Of a stretch of DNA of 44,022 nucleotides, positions 8,564-15,697 are shown piece after piece. The stretch spans positions 1-44,022 of the forward strand of contig VFJY01000155.1 of the NCBI GenBank assembly GCA_009885825.1, written 5' to 3'. Source of the stretch: Rhodobiaceae bacterium. Its GTDB lineage: Bacteria; Pseudomonadota; Alphaproteobacteria; Rhizobiales; Aestuariivirgaceae. The stretch's first letter is position 1, and each line of letters opens with the position of its first letter. The notes under the pieces are model-generated. The model was given only the letters and a program-made list of their open reading frames with translations. It had not been told where the DNA came from and searched no databases. The translations under genes were made by a program, and so were the position numbers.

Positions 8564-8764
8564 TTAGCGCGCGTAAGGCATGTGGATTCTGACGAGCCCG
8601 GCATCACCGGGTGACAAAATCATGGTGCCGCGCTGGTTGCGAATTTGCTTGTTCGTGCGCTTGATCATGCCATGTTGCTTTCCAGCTCCGGCGGCGCGAA
8701 TCTTGCCGGAAGCGGTCATTTTGAAGCGCTTTTTGGCCGAGGATTTCGTTTTCATCTTGGGCAT
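8564..8764 (-). CDS. rpmI: 50S ribosomal protein L35
   Basis: 66 residues, standard length, beginning [20 protein letters not shown], the hallmark L35 N-terminus. The rest is short, basic and typical ([18 protein letters not shown]). It is the first gene of the rpmI-rplT-pheS-pheT run. The normal upstream neighbour infC is displaced about 2.7 kb by the signalling cassette, and a separate promoter and hairpin leader precede rpmI (8793-8869). Confidence 0.97.
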   Translation of the reverse strand: MPKMKTKSSAKKRFKMTASGKIRAAGAGKQHGMIKRTNKQIRNQRGTMILSPGDAGLVRIHMPYAR

Positions 8765-8792
8765 TTGGCTTAAGTCCTTTCAAAGCAACAGG

Positions 8793-8830
8793 AAGCCGCC
8801 ATGGCATGCCCTTTACAGGCCAGGCGGCTT
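8793..8830 (-). promoter_or_regulatory. Hairpin in the rpmI leader (possible L20 autoregulatory site)
   Basis: Arms AAGCCGCC (8793-8800) and GGCGGCTT (8823-8830) pair, and inside them TGGC (8802-8805) pairs with GCCA (8819-8822) past a single unpaired base, leaving a 13-base loop. The hairpin starts near the predicted transcription start and ends about 28 bases before the rpmI ATG. No U-tract follows directly. A leader structure here would suit autoregulation by L20, which is known for rpmI-rplT mRNAs elsewhere; the specific assignment is inference. Confidence 0.45.
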
Positions 8831-8840
8831 AATGAAGGGG

Positions 8841-8869
8841 TGTAAAGCAGATATTCGCGGGCGATGCAA
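8841..8869 (-). promoter_or_regulatory. Candidate sigma-70 promoter for rpmI-rplT-pheS-pheT
   Basis: On the minus strand TTGCAT (8869-8864), a 17-base spacer and TTTACA (8846-8841) form a plausible -35/-10 pair. It lies between the sensor-kinase stop (8874) and rpmI (8764). This would give the ribosomal protein and synthetase genes a promoter independent of infC and of the signalling cassette. Confidence 0.5.
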
Positions 8870-8873
8870 TATG

Positions 8874-10187
8874 TTAGGGCGCAAACCCCAGTTTTACCTG
8901 TAATCCGCCCAGTTCCGAGCGGCCGTAGCTCAATTTCAGTTCATACAGATCCGCAATATCCTCGACAATCGCAAGGCCCAGTCCAAAGCCCTTCTTGGCC
9001 TCGTCGAGCCTGCGTCCCCGCTGCCGGATGGTTTCGATTTCCTCGTCGGGAACGCCCGCTCCATCATCTTCGACCATGATGCAATTGTCGACATAGCTGA
9101 CCTGGATCATCGACTTGGCGTATTTCCTCGCGTTGTCCATGACATTGCCGAGAAGCTCCAGCAGGTCGTTGCGTTCGACCGGGACTGTCACCCTCTTGGG
9201 CACTAGATTAAGCCATTTGATGGCATCGCCTTTTGGCAGGCGTTTCAGCGTGGTGAACACCGCATCAACAGTTTCGGCCAGTGGTGTCAAATCATGGCCG
9301 CGGCCCGTGGAGAGCCTGGCGCGGACAAGGCCGCGCTCCACATGGCGGCGCATGTTTTCGGCTTGCTCTTCGATTTCGGCGCCAAGTTTGGATAGCCGCC
9401 GCTTCTCAAGCTCGCGCGCGACTGCGGACAGGATTGTAAGCGGCGTCATCAGGCCATGGGCCAGGTCGCCGGCGCGCTGGCGGGCCCGCTCCAGGGATTT
9501 GTCGCGGATATCCAGGACATCATTCAACTCTTCAACCAGCGGCTCGACTTCCGTTGGAAACTCGCCCTCAAGCCGCTTCAGGTTATGGGTGCGCAGCAAT
9601 GAAATCTGCTTTCGCAAGGCCTGCAGGGGCCGCAGCCCAATGGTGACCTGCAGCCAGGCCGCCACGGTGAGCGCCGCGCCAATGAGGGAAAGATAGAGAA
9701 TGAGCTGATCGCGGAACTGCTTGATTGGTGAATCGATCTCGGCACTGTTGGTGCCGACAGAGAGATGCAGCGAAACATCTCCGTCCTTGCCCTTGATCGT
9801 AATTGTTCGCTCGACGTAAACCAGCGGCTCACCCTCCGGTCCCAGGTTTGCCGCCGTATTTTTGGCATCCGTATCCCACAGTGATCGCGACCGCAGAAGT
9901 TCCATAGGCTGCGCCCCGTTGACCTGGTCAATGCGCCAATATTTGCCGCTGTAGGGCGTTTTGTAGCGCGGATCAGCTAGGGCGCGTATGACTTTCAAAT
10001 TACCGTTCGCGCCGATTTCGATGGCCCCGACCAGCTGCAGGAGATCATTGTTAAGTTCTTGCACAACCCGGTTGCGAACTTGCTGCTCGAACAAGGCTGT
10101 TAGCGCAAGACCGGCGAGAAAGAGCGCGAGTGAAATTGCGATGGCTGCCGAAACAAGCAATCTGAGGCGCAGTGACCCAATGTTCAT
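8874..10187 (-). CDS. Sensor histidine kinase, PhoQ/FeuQ type
   Basis: 437-residue membrane kinase. Transmembrane helices at about 7-33 and 163-183 enclose a periplasmic sensor region of about 130 residues. HAMP-like linker at 184-235; phosphoacceptor box DLAHGLMTPLTIL with His244, closer to PhoQ and FeuQ than to the usual HELRTPL; N box GNVMDNARKYA (347-357); G boxes DDGAGVP and GFGLGLAIV. It overlaps the response regulator by the ATGA quartet, so the two form one two-component pair. The upstream PepSY protein is probably a periplasmic partner, as FeuN is for FeuQ in Sinorhizobium. The signal is unknown; the acidic partner suggests divalent metal or envelope sensing, which is speculative. 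Confidence 0.9.
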   Translation of the reverse strand: MNIGSLRLRLLVSAAIAISLALFLAGLALTALFEQQVRNRVVQELNNDLLQLVGAIEIGANGNLKVIRALADPRYKTPYSGKYWRIDQVNGAQPMELLRSRSLWDTDAKNTAANLGPEGEPLVYVERTITIKGKDGDVSLHLSVGTNSAEIDSPIKQFRDQLILYLSLIGAALTVAAWLQVTIGLRPLQALRKQISLLRTHNLKRLEGEFPTEVEPLVEELNDVLDIRDKSLERARQRAGDLAHGLMTPLTILSAVARELEKRRLSKLGAEIEEQAENMRRHVERGLVRARLSTGRGHDLTPLAETVDAVFTTLKRLPKGDAIKWLNLVPKRVTVPVERNDLLELLGNVMDNARKYAKSMIQVSYVDNCIMVEDDGAGVPDEEIETIRQRGRRLDEAKKGFGLGLAIVEDIADLYELKLSYGRSELGGLQVKLGFAP

Positions 10188-10849
10188 GCGCCCTCGGCGG
10201 CGACAACATAGCCAAAGCCGCGCCGTGTTTCGATGACGCCAGCCTTGATCTTGCGGCGCAGGCGGCCAACCAGGGCCTCTATCGCGTTGGAGTCGCGTTC
10301 GCTGTCGTGGGAATACAGCGCTTCACTCAATTCCGCCTGCGAGACGATGCGGCCGCGATTGTGAAACAGGTAGCTGATCAGGCGGTATTCAAGCGGCGTC
10401 AGGTTCACCGGAATGCTGTTGACGCTCACCTGTTGAGTGCGGGGATCAAGAGTGACCGAATCTATCGTGATGATGGGCTGCACCTGTCCGCTTGAGCGCC
10501 GCAAAAGGGCGCGAATGCGCGCGATAAGCTCCTCCATGCGGAATGGCTTTGGCAAGTAGTCATCAGCGCCTGCATCAATGCCGTCAACGCGTTCGGCCCA
10601 GGTGCCCCGCGCCGTGAGGATTATGACGGGAGTGGCCAGGCCCTCGTGCCGCCAGCGCTTGAGAATGGTGAGGCCGTCAAGTTTAGGCAGTCCGAGATCA
10701 AGAATTATTGCGGAGTAATTTCCCGTGCTGCCGCGAAACCAAGCCTCTTCGCCGTCGCTGACAACTTCTGCAACATAGCCACTGCCATTTATGGCGTCAC
10801 GGATGTCCGTAGCGATACGCTGTTCGTCTTCAACAATCAGGACGCGCAT
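10184..10849 (-). CDS. OmpR/PhoP-family response regulator
   Basis: 221 residues. The receiver domain spans about 1-115, with the acidic pair at Glu7-Asp8, phosphoacceptor Asp51 in IILDLGLP, the conserved Thr in ILTAR and Lys101 in PKPF. A winged-helix DNA-binding domain follows (about 125-218; LTPLEYRLISYLFHNRGR, then RDSNAIEALVGRLRRKI and the wing ETRRGFGYVV). The gene lies between the PepSY protein gene (1-base overlap) and its kinase (4-base overlap). The CTGTCAG repeats about 85-125 bases upstream of the first gene are a possible autoregulatory binding site. Confidence 0.93.
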   Translation of the reverse strand: MRVLIVEDEQRIATDIRDAINGSGYVAEVVSDGEEAWFRGSTGNYSAIILDLGLPKLDGLTILKRWRHEGLATPVIILTARGTWAERVDGIDAGADDYLPKPFRMEELIARIRALLRRSSGQVQPIITIDSVTLDPRTQQVSVNSIPVNLTPLEYRLISYLFHNRGRIVSQAELSEALYSHDSERDSNAIEALVGRLRRKIKAGVIETRRGFGYVVAAEGA

Positions 10850-11358
10850 TAGGGTGGGGGGCTGAAAGCTATCGCACGGCTCTGGGCGTTGATTTGAAGG
10901 TCAAGGATCTTGCTGGATTTGTCGAGCAGTCTGATGCCATAGGTAAGACCGCTTCCCGACCCCGAGAGAGAGACATGCACGATCTCTCCTTCGTAGCTCT
11001 TTTTCACGATGTCAAAAACTTCCTTCAGCGACGCTGCGTTGCTGCTCTTGATATAGTTGATTAAGCTGTTTTCCCGCGTGCTATTGCGGTTGCTGACATT
11101 TCCAGAGTCGGCCACGCCACTATCGCTGCTCAGCGAATCCGAGTCATCATCATGATCATCATCGTCGTTGTCAAAGTGATGACCTTCGTTATTGTTGTCA
11201 TCATCATCACCGTCATGATCATCGCCGTCATCATGATCATTGTCTCCACTTCCACTACTGCTATTTTCGCCATCCCCATCCTTGGCAAAGGCAGCGCCGG
11301 GCTGCAGGGCCAACACGCCCAACACCACAAGCCAAACAAGATTGCGCCTCAAATTCAT
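10849..11358 (-). CDS. Secreted Asp/His-rich PepSY-domain-like protein
   Basis: 169 residues. The signal peptide MNLRRNLVWLVVLGVLALQP, followed by GAAFA, is likely cleaved before KDGDG. Next comes a very low-complexity segment (about 26-75) made almost only of Asp, His, Asn, Ser and Gly, for example DDGDDHDGDDDD. The C-terminal 65 residues (NAASLKEVFDIVKKSYEGEI, then a GLTYGIRLL strand) look like one PepSY repeat. Proteins of this type sit beside PhoQ-like kinases in many alphaproteobacteria. Here it would act in the periplasm, perhaps binding divalent cations and modulating the kinase. It is the first gene of the cassette and overlaps the regulator by one base. No strong ribosome-binding site is visible. 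Confidence 0.8.
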   Translation of the reverse strand: MNLRRNLVWLVVLGVLALQPGAAFAKDGDGENSSSGSGDNDHDDGDDHDGDDDDNNNEGHHFDNDDDDHDDDSDSLSSDSGVADSGNVSNRNSTRENSLINYIKSSNAASLKEVFDIVKKSYEGEIVHVSLSGSGSGLTYGIRLLDKSSKILDLQINAQSRAIAFSPPP

Positions 11359-11439
11359 CAGGTAAAACTCAAAACCCAGACAAGTTTTTGAAATTACTAT
11401 CGTTCCACAGATATAGCTTCAATTCTAAGCAAAATAAAG

Positions 11440-11479
11440 CTGACAGACTCGTGAATAGATCTGTCAGTCAACTGTCAGT
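11440..11479. promoter_or_regulatory. CTGTCAGT direct repeat plus inverted copy upstream of the PepSY operon
   Basis: CTGTCAGT occurs at 11461-11468 and again at 11472-11479, one helical turn (11 bases) apart, a spacing typical of OmpR/PhoP-family sites. An inverted CTGACAGA at 11440-11447 pairs with TCTGTCAG at 11460-11467. On the minus strand this hairpin is followed by CTTTATTTT, so it could instead, or also, be the terminator of infC, whose stop lies at 11484. A weak promoter (TTGAAG, 17 bases, TAGTAA) lies downstream towards the PepSY gene. Confidence 0.5.
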
Positions 11480-11483
11480 TAGG

Positions 11484-12017
11484 TCATTTTGGCGCGATAA
11501 TCATGACGATCTGACGACCCTCAAAGCGGGCGTCAGATTCAACCTTTGCGATCTCCGCCGTATCGGCTTTCACCCGGTTCAACAGCCTGTGGCCAAGCTC
11601 CTGGTGGGCCATTTCACGGCCCCGGAAACGCAGCGTGACCTTAACCTTGTCACCCTCCTCAAAGAAACGCTTGATGGCCCGCATCTTCACGTCATAGTCA
11701 TGATCATCAATCATGGGGCGCATCTTTATCTCTTTGATTTCAATTATTTTTTGCTTCTTGCGGGCCTCTGCGGCCTTCTTCTGTTCCTGGAATTTGAACT
11801 TGCCGTAATCCAGAATTTTGGCAACTGGCGGAACCGCATCGGGTGAAATTTCAACCAGATCGAGGTTGGCTTCCTCGGCCATTGCCAGCGCTTGGCGGGT
11901 CGGCACAACTCCGACATTCTGCCCATCAGCTCCGATGAGCCGCACCTCTCGCGCATCGATGCGATGGTTGATTTTATTGCCTTCTTCCTTCTGCGGGGGG
12001 GCGGCACCGCGCGTGAT
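11484..12017 (-). CDS. infC: Translation initiation factor IF-3, probable ATC start
   Basis: 177 residues from the proposed start. The sequence is clearly IF-3: [54 protein letters not shown] and [12 protein letters not shown]. The frame also contains an upstream TTG (12044), but a perfect AGGAGG at 12029-12024 lies inside that extension and is followed after six bases by an in-frame ATC (12017-12015). Rare start codons (AUU, AUC) are a known hallmark of infC, allowing IF-3 to repress its own translation. The ATC start also gives the usual family length. The ribosomal genes that normally follow are displaced by the signalling cassette. Confidence 0.9.
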   Translation of the reverse strand: MTRGAAPPQKEEGNKINHRIDAREVRLIGADGQNVGVVPTRQALAMAEEANLDLVEISPDAVPPVAKILDYGKFKFQEQKKAAEARKKQKIIEIKEIKMRPMIDDHDYDVKMRAIKRFFEEGDKVKVTLRFRGREMAHQELGHRLLNRVKADTAEIAKVESDARFEGRQIVMIIAPK

Positions 12018-12189
12018 CGTTGGCCTCCTGGGGGGTATGCTCAAGTGTAATAATTCTCCATTTTGTTGCAGTTTTGCATCACTTCAAACTTGCTCTGTAT
12101 CGAATCCAAAACCAGCGGTTTACAAACAGAGCTATAGACCTTGAAGCTGGGCTGCCGTCAAGCGGGCGTTTTGGGGACCAAGGAACCGA

Positions 12190-12987
12190 ATGGCAAGTGT
12201 GGATTTTGAGCAAAGCCCCGATGGTGCGAGACTGGCCTATCAACACGACGGTCCCGCCGATGACTTGGGACGTTGCGGCTTTTTCTGGCTTGGCGGTTTC
12301 AGGTCCGACATGGAAGGCACCAAGGCTGAGGCAATGGCTGGTCTTGCCCGCGATGTGCGCAGGCCAAATTTGCGCTTTGATTATTCAGGCCACGGAAAAA
12401 CTGGCGGTGCTTTTGAAGACGGCACGATCTCAACATGGCTGGCCGAAGCCCGCCATATGTTTACCAAGAAAACAAATTCCAGGCGGATCATCGTGGGCTC
12501 CAGCATGGGTGGCTGGCTGGCGCTGCTTCTCGTCCGCACTTTGATGCTGGCAGATGTCACAGCGGCCAGGCGCATTGCGGGTATCGTGCTCATCGCGCCC
12601 GCCGTTGATATGACGAGCGATCTCATGTGGGATGAATTTTCACCTGCGGTCCGGACGCAGGTGGAGCGCGATGGTGTTTACATGCAACCCTCCGATTATG
12701 GCGAACCTTGTCCCATCACGCTGAAACTGCTGCGTGATGGCGCCAACCACTTGCTGCTCAAATCCGGGCTCGAACTCAAATGTCCGGTGCGCATTTTACA
12801 GGGAAGCGCCGACAGGGATGTGCCGCCATCCCATGCGTTGAAAGTGTTTGGCGCGTTGTCTGGCCCCGATACGACGCTGACTTTGATCAAGGGTGGCGAT
12901 CACCGGCTTTCGACACCGGGCCAATTGCGCCTGATCCGTGAAACTGCGCTCAGGCTTGCCGAAAGGGCCGATGGCATTACGCCGTGA
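12190..12987 (+). CDS. Alpha/beta hydrolase
   Basis: 265 residues with the fold's sequence hallmarks: an early FWLGGFRSDMEGTKA strand-loop, a nucleophile elbow GSSMGG with its Ser at about 102, an acid in GSADRDVPPSHA and a late His in GGDHRLSTPGQL. It has no signal peptide, so it is cytoplasmic. The substrate is not evident; related bacterial proteins are annotated as esterases or carboxylesterase-like hydrolases. AAGGAA precedes the ATG. It is divergent from infC (172 bases to the ATC start) and its last 11 bases overlap the convergent SDR gene. Confidence 0.85.
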   Translation: MASVDFEQSPDGARLAYQHDGPADDLGRCGFFWLGGFRSDMEGTKAEAMAGLARDVRRPNLRFDYSGHGKTGGAFEDGTISTWLAEARHMFTKKTNSRRIIVGSSMGGWLALLLVRTLMLADVTAARRIAGIVLIAPAVDMTSDLMWDEFSPAVRTQVERDGVYMQPSDYGEPCPITLKLLRDGANHLLLKSGLELKCPVRILQGSADRDVPPSHALKVFGALSGPDTTLTLIKGGDHRLSTPGQLRLIRETALRLAERADGITP

Positions 12988-13819
12988 GTGTGGACAGCAA
13001 GGCGGCCAGCCCTTCACGGTAGGTTGGATACAGGAATTTGTATCCCAACTCGGTTTTCACCCGGGCATTGGAAACCTTTTTTGAATCCGCGTAGAAACTC
13101 CGGGCCATGGCCGACAGCTTGGCCTCGTCAAATGGAATTTCAGGTGGCAACGGCAAATTCAAAAGCCTGGCCGCATAAGCCACCACGTCCTGCGGCGGGC
13201 AGGGCTCATCATCACAGGCATTGTAGGCCCGGCCGGGATTTGGTTTGGCGATGGATTCCTGCAGCACACCGGCAATATCATCCACATGAATGCGGCTGAA
13301 AATCTGCCCCGCCTTGATAATGCGTTTAGCGCTGCCATCCCTGACACTCAATAATTGATTGCGTCCTGGTCCATAAATGCCTGCGAGGCGAAAGAGATGC
13401 GCGGGCTGAGCTTCCAGCCAAGCCCGTTCGGCATCAAGTCTTTTTTCGCCTCGCGGCGTGTTGGGTTTAAGTGGGCTGTCCTCATCAACCCACTCACCTT
13501 GCGCATCGCCATAAACACCCGTGGTCGAAAGATAGCCCACCCATGTGAATGGGCGCGATCGCAATTGGTCGCCGCAAACCCGCAAAACCGGATCGCCATT
13601 TTCATCCGGCGGCGCTGAGATGAGAACATGGGTTGTGTCAGGCGCAATCCTGAAATTTTGATCGAACAGAAAACTGGCGGCGCCTTGCCCATTGATCTTG
13701 GCCACTCCTTCGGCGCTGCGGCTGGTCGCGGAAATTTTCCAGCCCGCAAGCCGGGTTGACAAGGCCCGCGCAGAATAACCAAAGCCAAAACACAGGAGAT
13801 GATTCACGCCAATGCCCAT
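12977..13819 (-). CDS. SDR-family NAD(P)-dependent epimerase/reductase (YeeZ-like)
   Basis: 280-residue atypical short-chain dehydrogenase. The N-terminus carries a degenerate nucleotide-binding motif, LLCFGFGYSARAL (GxGYxxxxL in place of GxxGxxG). Later come STTGVYGD, a LKPNTPRGEKRLDAE segment and the epimerase-like LFRLAGIYGPGRN. The family includes E. coli YeeZ, whose substrate is unknown. It overlaps the upstream queG by 16 bases and the convergent hydrolase by 11. AAGG lies about eight bases ahead of the chosen ATG; a GTG five codons in is an alternative start. Confidence 0.82.
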   Translation of the reverse strand: MGIGVNHLLCFGFGYSARALSTRLAGWKISATSRSAEGVAKINGQGAASFLFDQNFRIAPDTTHVLISAPPDENGDPVLRVCGDQLRSRPFTWVGYLSTTGVYGDAQGEWVDEDSPLKPNTPRGEKRLDAERAWLEAQPAHLFRLAGIYGPGRNQLLSVRDGSAKRIIKAGQIFSRIHVDDIAGVLQESIAKPNPGRAYNACDDEPCPPQDVVAYAARLLNLPLPPEIPFDEAKLSAMARSFYADSKKVSNARVKTELGYKFLYPTYREGLAALLSTLTA

Positions 13820-14919
13820 TCGGCCTTCACCGCCATGTCAGTTTCATCAACCAGATATTTTGCACGCAAGGAATTGATTTGCTCCGCCTCAACAAGTTGC
13901 GCGAGCGCCCACACCGCCATGGCGCGCACCAGTGGTGACGGATCACCCAACAGCTTTTCAGCGCGCGGCGCCAAATCCAAATCACCACTGTTGCCAATCG
14001 CAATCAACACATTGCGAACAAAACAATCCCGCCCCGCACGTTTGACCGGTGAGCCGGAAAACAACGCCCTGAAGCCAGCGTCATCCAACACAGCCAAATC
14101 ACCGAGCGATGGCGCTATCAAGTCATCGCGCGCCACAAGCTTGGCCTCGCGCGCCTGCCCGGCGAATTTGTTCCACGGGCACACGGCCAGACAATCGTCG
14201 CAGCCATAAATGCGGTTGCCCATGGCCTTGCGGAATTCCAATGCGATATGTCCCTTGTGTTCAATCGTCAGATAGGAAATGCAGCGCTGCGCATCAAGCT
14301 GGTAAGGCGCCGGGAAAGCCTTTGTCGGACAGATATCAAGGCACGCCCGGCACGAACCGCAATGATCGGTCTCCGGCGCGTCACGGGGCAGCTCCGCGTC
14401 AGTCAGCATGGCGCCAATGAAAAACCACGATCCCAATTCACGCGACACCAGATTTGTGTGCTTGCCCTGCCAGCCCAATCCCGCCCCTTGCGCCAATGGC
14501 TTTTCCATGAGGGGGGCCGTATCGACAAAAACTTTCACCTCTGCTTTGGCGGTTCTGGCAAATTGTACCGCGATCCGCTTGAGTTTGCCTTTGATCACAT
14601 CATGGTAATCGCGGTTGAGCGCGTAGGCCGAAATGACGCCGGTGGATTTGGCCTTCAGTCTTTCCAGCGCGTCAAGGCCCTGACCATAATTCATCGCAAA
14701 CATCACAGCTGACCTGGCCCCGTTCCACATTTTTTGCGGATCCCCGCGACGCTCTTCGGTCTCAGCCAGCCAAACCATGTCGCCATGATGGTTTTTTGCG
14801 ATGAACCAGCGCAGCCTGTCCCGGGTCTCGGCATTTGCGCCAGCGGCGCTGATCCTCACACCGCTAAAACCCTCGCGCGTCGCATGGGCGCGCAGGGCCT
14901 CAGAAATCGAGATCGGCAT
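13804..14919 (-). CDS. queG: Epoxyqueuosine reductase
   Basis: 371 residues. The enzyme carries out the last step of queuosine synthesis, reducing epoxyqueuosine in tRNA with cobalamin and two [4Fe-4S] clusters. Both cluster motifs are visible: CGSCRACLDICP at about 184-195, and a second set with CDDCLAVCPWNKFA at about 233-246. The conserved GWQGKHTN and ELGSWFFIGAML segments lie before them. A HEAT-like C-terminal helical region (LLGDPSPLVRAMAVWALAQL) completes the domain order. The gene overlaps the GST gene by 20 bases upstream and the SDR gene downstream, so the three are probably co-transcribed. Confidence 0.96.
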   Translation of the reverse strand: MPISISEALRAHATREGFSGVRISAAGANAETRDRLRWFIAKNHHGDMVWLAETEERRGDPQKMWNGARSAVMFAMNYGQGLDALERLKAKSTGVISAYALNRDYHDVIKGKLKRIAVQFARTAKAEVKVFVDTAPLMEKPLAQGAGLGWQGKHTNLVSRELGSWFFIGAMLTDAELPRDAPETDHCGSCRACLDICPTKAFPAPYQLDAQRCISYLTIEHKGHIALEFRKAMGNRIYGCDDCLAVCPWNKFAGQAREAKLVARDDLIAPSLGDLAVLDDAGFRALFSGSPVKRAGRDCFVRNVLIAIGNSGDLDLAPRAEKLLGDPSPLVRAMAVWALAQLVEAEQINSLRAKYLVDETDMAVKAEWALA

Positions 14920-15583
14920 AGGCGGGAAGCAGCGGCATGCCGCGAACGGCGTCGCTCAACAAGGGCCGGAACGAGGGGCGTGACTTGATCCGCTGATACC
15001 AGGTTTTCGCCACCGGAAAATCCGCCCACGGAATATCGCCGAGATAGTCAATGACCGACAAATGCGAGGCGGCGGAAAGATCGGCAATGGAAAGTTTCTC
15101 GCCGGCAAGCCACGAACGGTGGTCAGCCAATGTGCCGATGTAGTCCAGATGGTCACGCAGTCTCGAAAGGCCATAGCGCACCCGTCCCATGTCCGGCGCG
15201 CCGCCGCCGGTTTCACGGCTCATGTAGCGCCGGATAATTTTTTCGGTGATGATGGGTTCGGAAACCTCCGCATAGAATTTGGTGTCGAACCAGCCCGCGA
15301 GCCTGCGCGCCTCCGCCCGCTCGCGCGTGGCGCCCGGGATGAGTTTCACGTTTCCGGCGCAGGTCTCTTCCAGGTATTCGGTGATGGCTTCGATTCCGTT
15401 GATCGGCGCCCCGTCATCCTCGACAAGCACCGGGACAATGCCCGCCGGGTTGAGGTCAAGCAGCGCCTGGCCCGGCTTCCATGGCAACTCCTCCATTAAA
15501 TCAAATCGCGCCCCATATTCAGCCAACGCCAGACGTGTGCGGCGGCTGAAGGGATCGAGGGCGAAGTGATAAAGAACTGGCAT
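14900..15583 (-). CDS. Glutathione S-transferase family protein
   Basis: 227 residues. The thioredoxin-like N-terminal domain (MPVLYHFALDPFSRRTRLAL) carries the conserved cis-Pro in NPAGIVPVLVED and a following GIEAITEYLEE helix. The C-terminal helical domain contains SWLAGEKLSIADLSAASHLS, the usual GST N-capping-box region. The likely catalytic residue is the Ser in DPFSRR or a nearby Tyr. It is cytoplasmic with unknown substrate. It heads the GST-queG-SDR group, an arrangement that recurs in rhizobia as far as I recall, and is divergent from uppP, leaving a 114-base shared promoter region. Confidence 0.9.
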   Translation of the reverse strand: MPVLYHFALDPFSRRTRLALAEYGARFDLMEELPWKPGQALLDLNPAGIVPVLVEDDGAPINGIEAITEYLEETCAGNVKLIPGATRERAEARRLAGWFDTKFYAEVSEPIITEKIIRRYMSRETGGGAPDMGRVRYGLSRLRDHLDYIGTLADHRSWLAGEKLSIADLSAASHLSVIDYLGDIPWADFPVAKTWYQRIKSRPSFRPLLSDAVRGMPLLPAYADLDF

Positions 15584-15697
15584 TCCCGGCTGTCATGGTT
15601 GCGCAGCATCATTGCTGCCTTGGCGCTTACCCTATAAGACCCTTTGCCACCGAAGGCCAAGAGATTCGGCCTTTGGTTAGTTAAGGGTTGGAGTGGA

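Noticed and set aside
11140-11250. CRISPR-like repetition
   Set aside because: The periodicity is a three-base coding repeat within the PepSY gene, without spacers or cas genes anywhere in the window.
11152-11391. Plus-strand ORF rich in Ile, Val and Met opposite the PepSY gene
   Set aside because: It is the mirror of the Asp/His-rich tract (GAT/CAC triplets read backwards); the minus-strand frame has a signal peptide and a domain.
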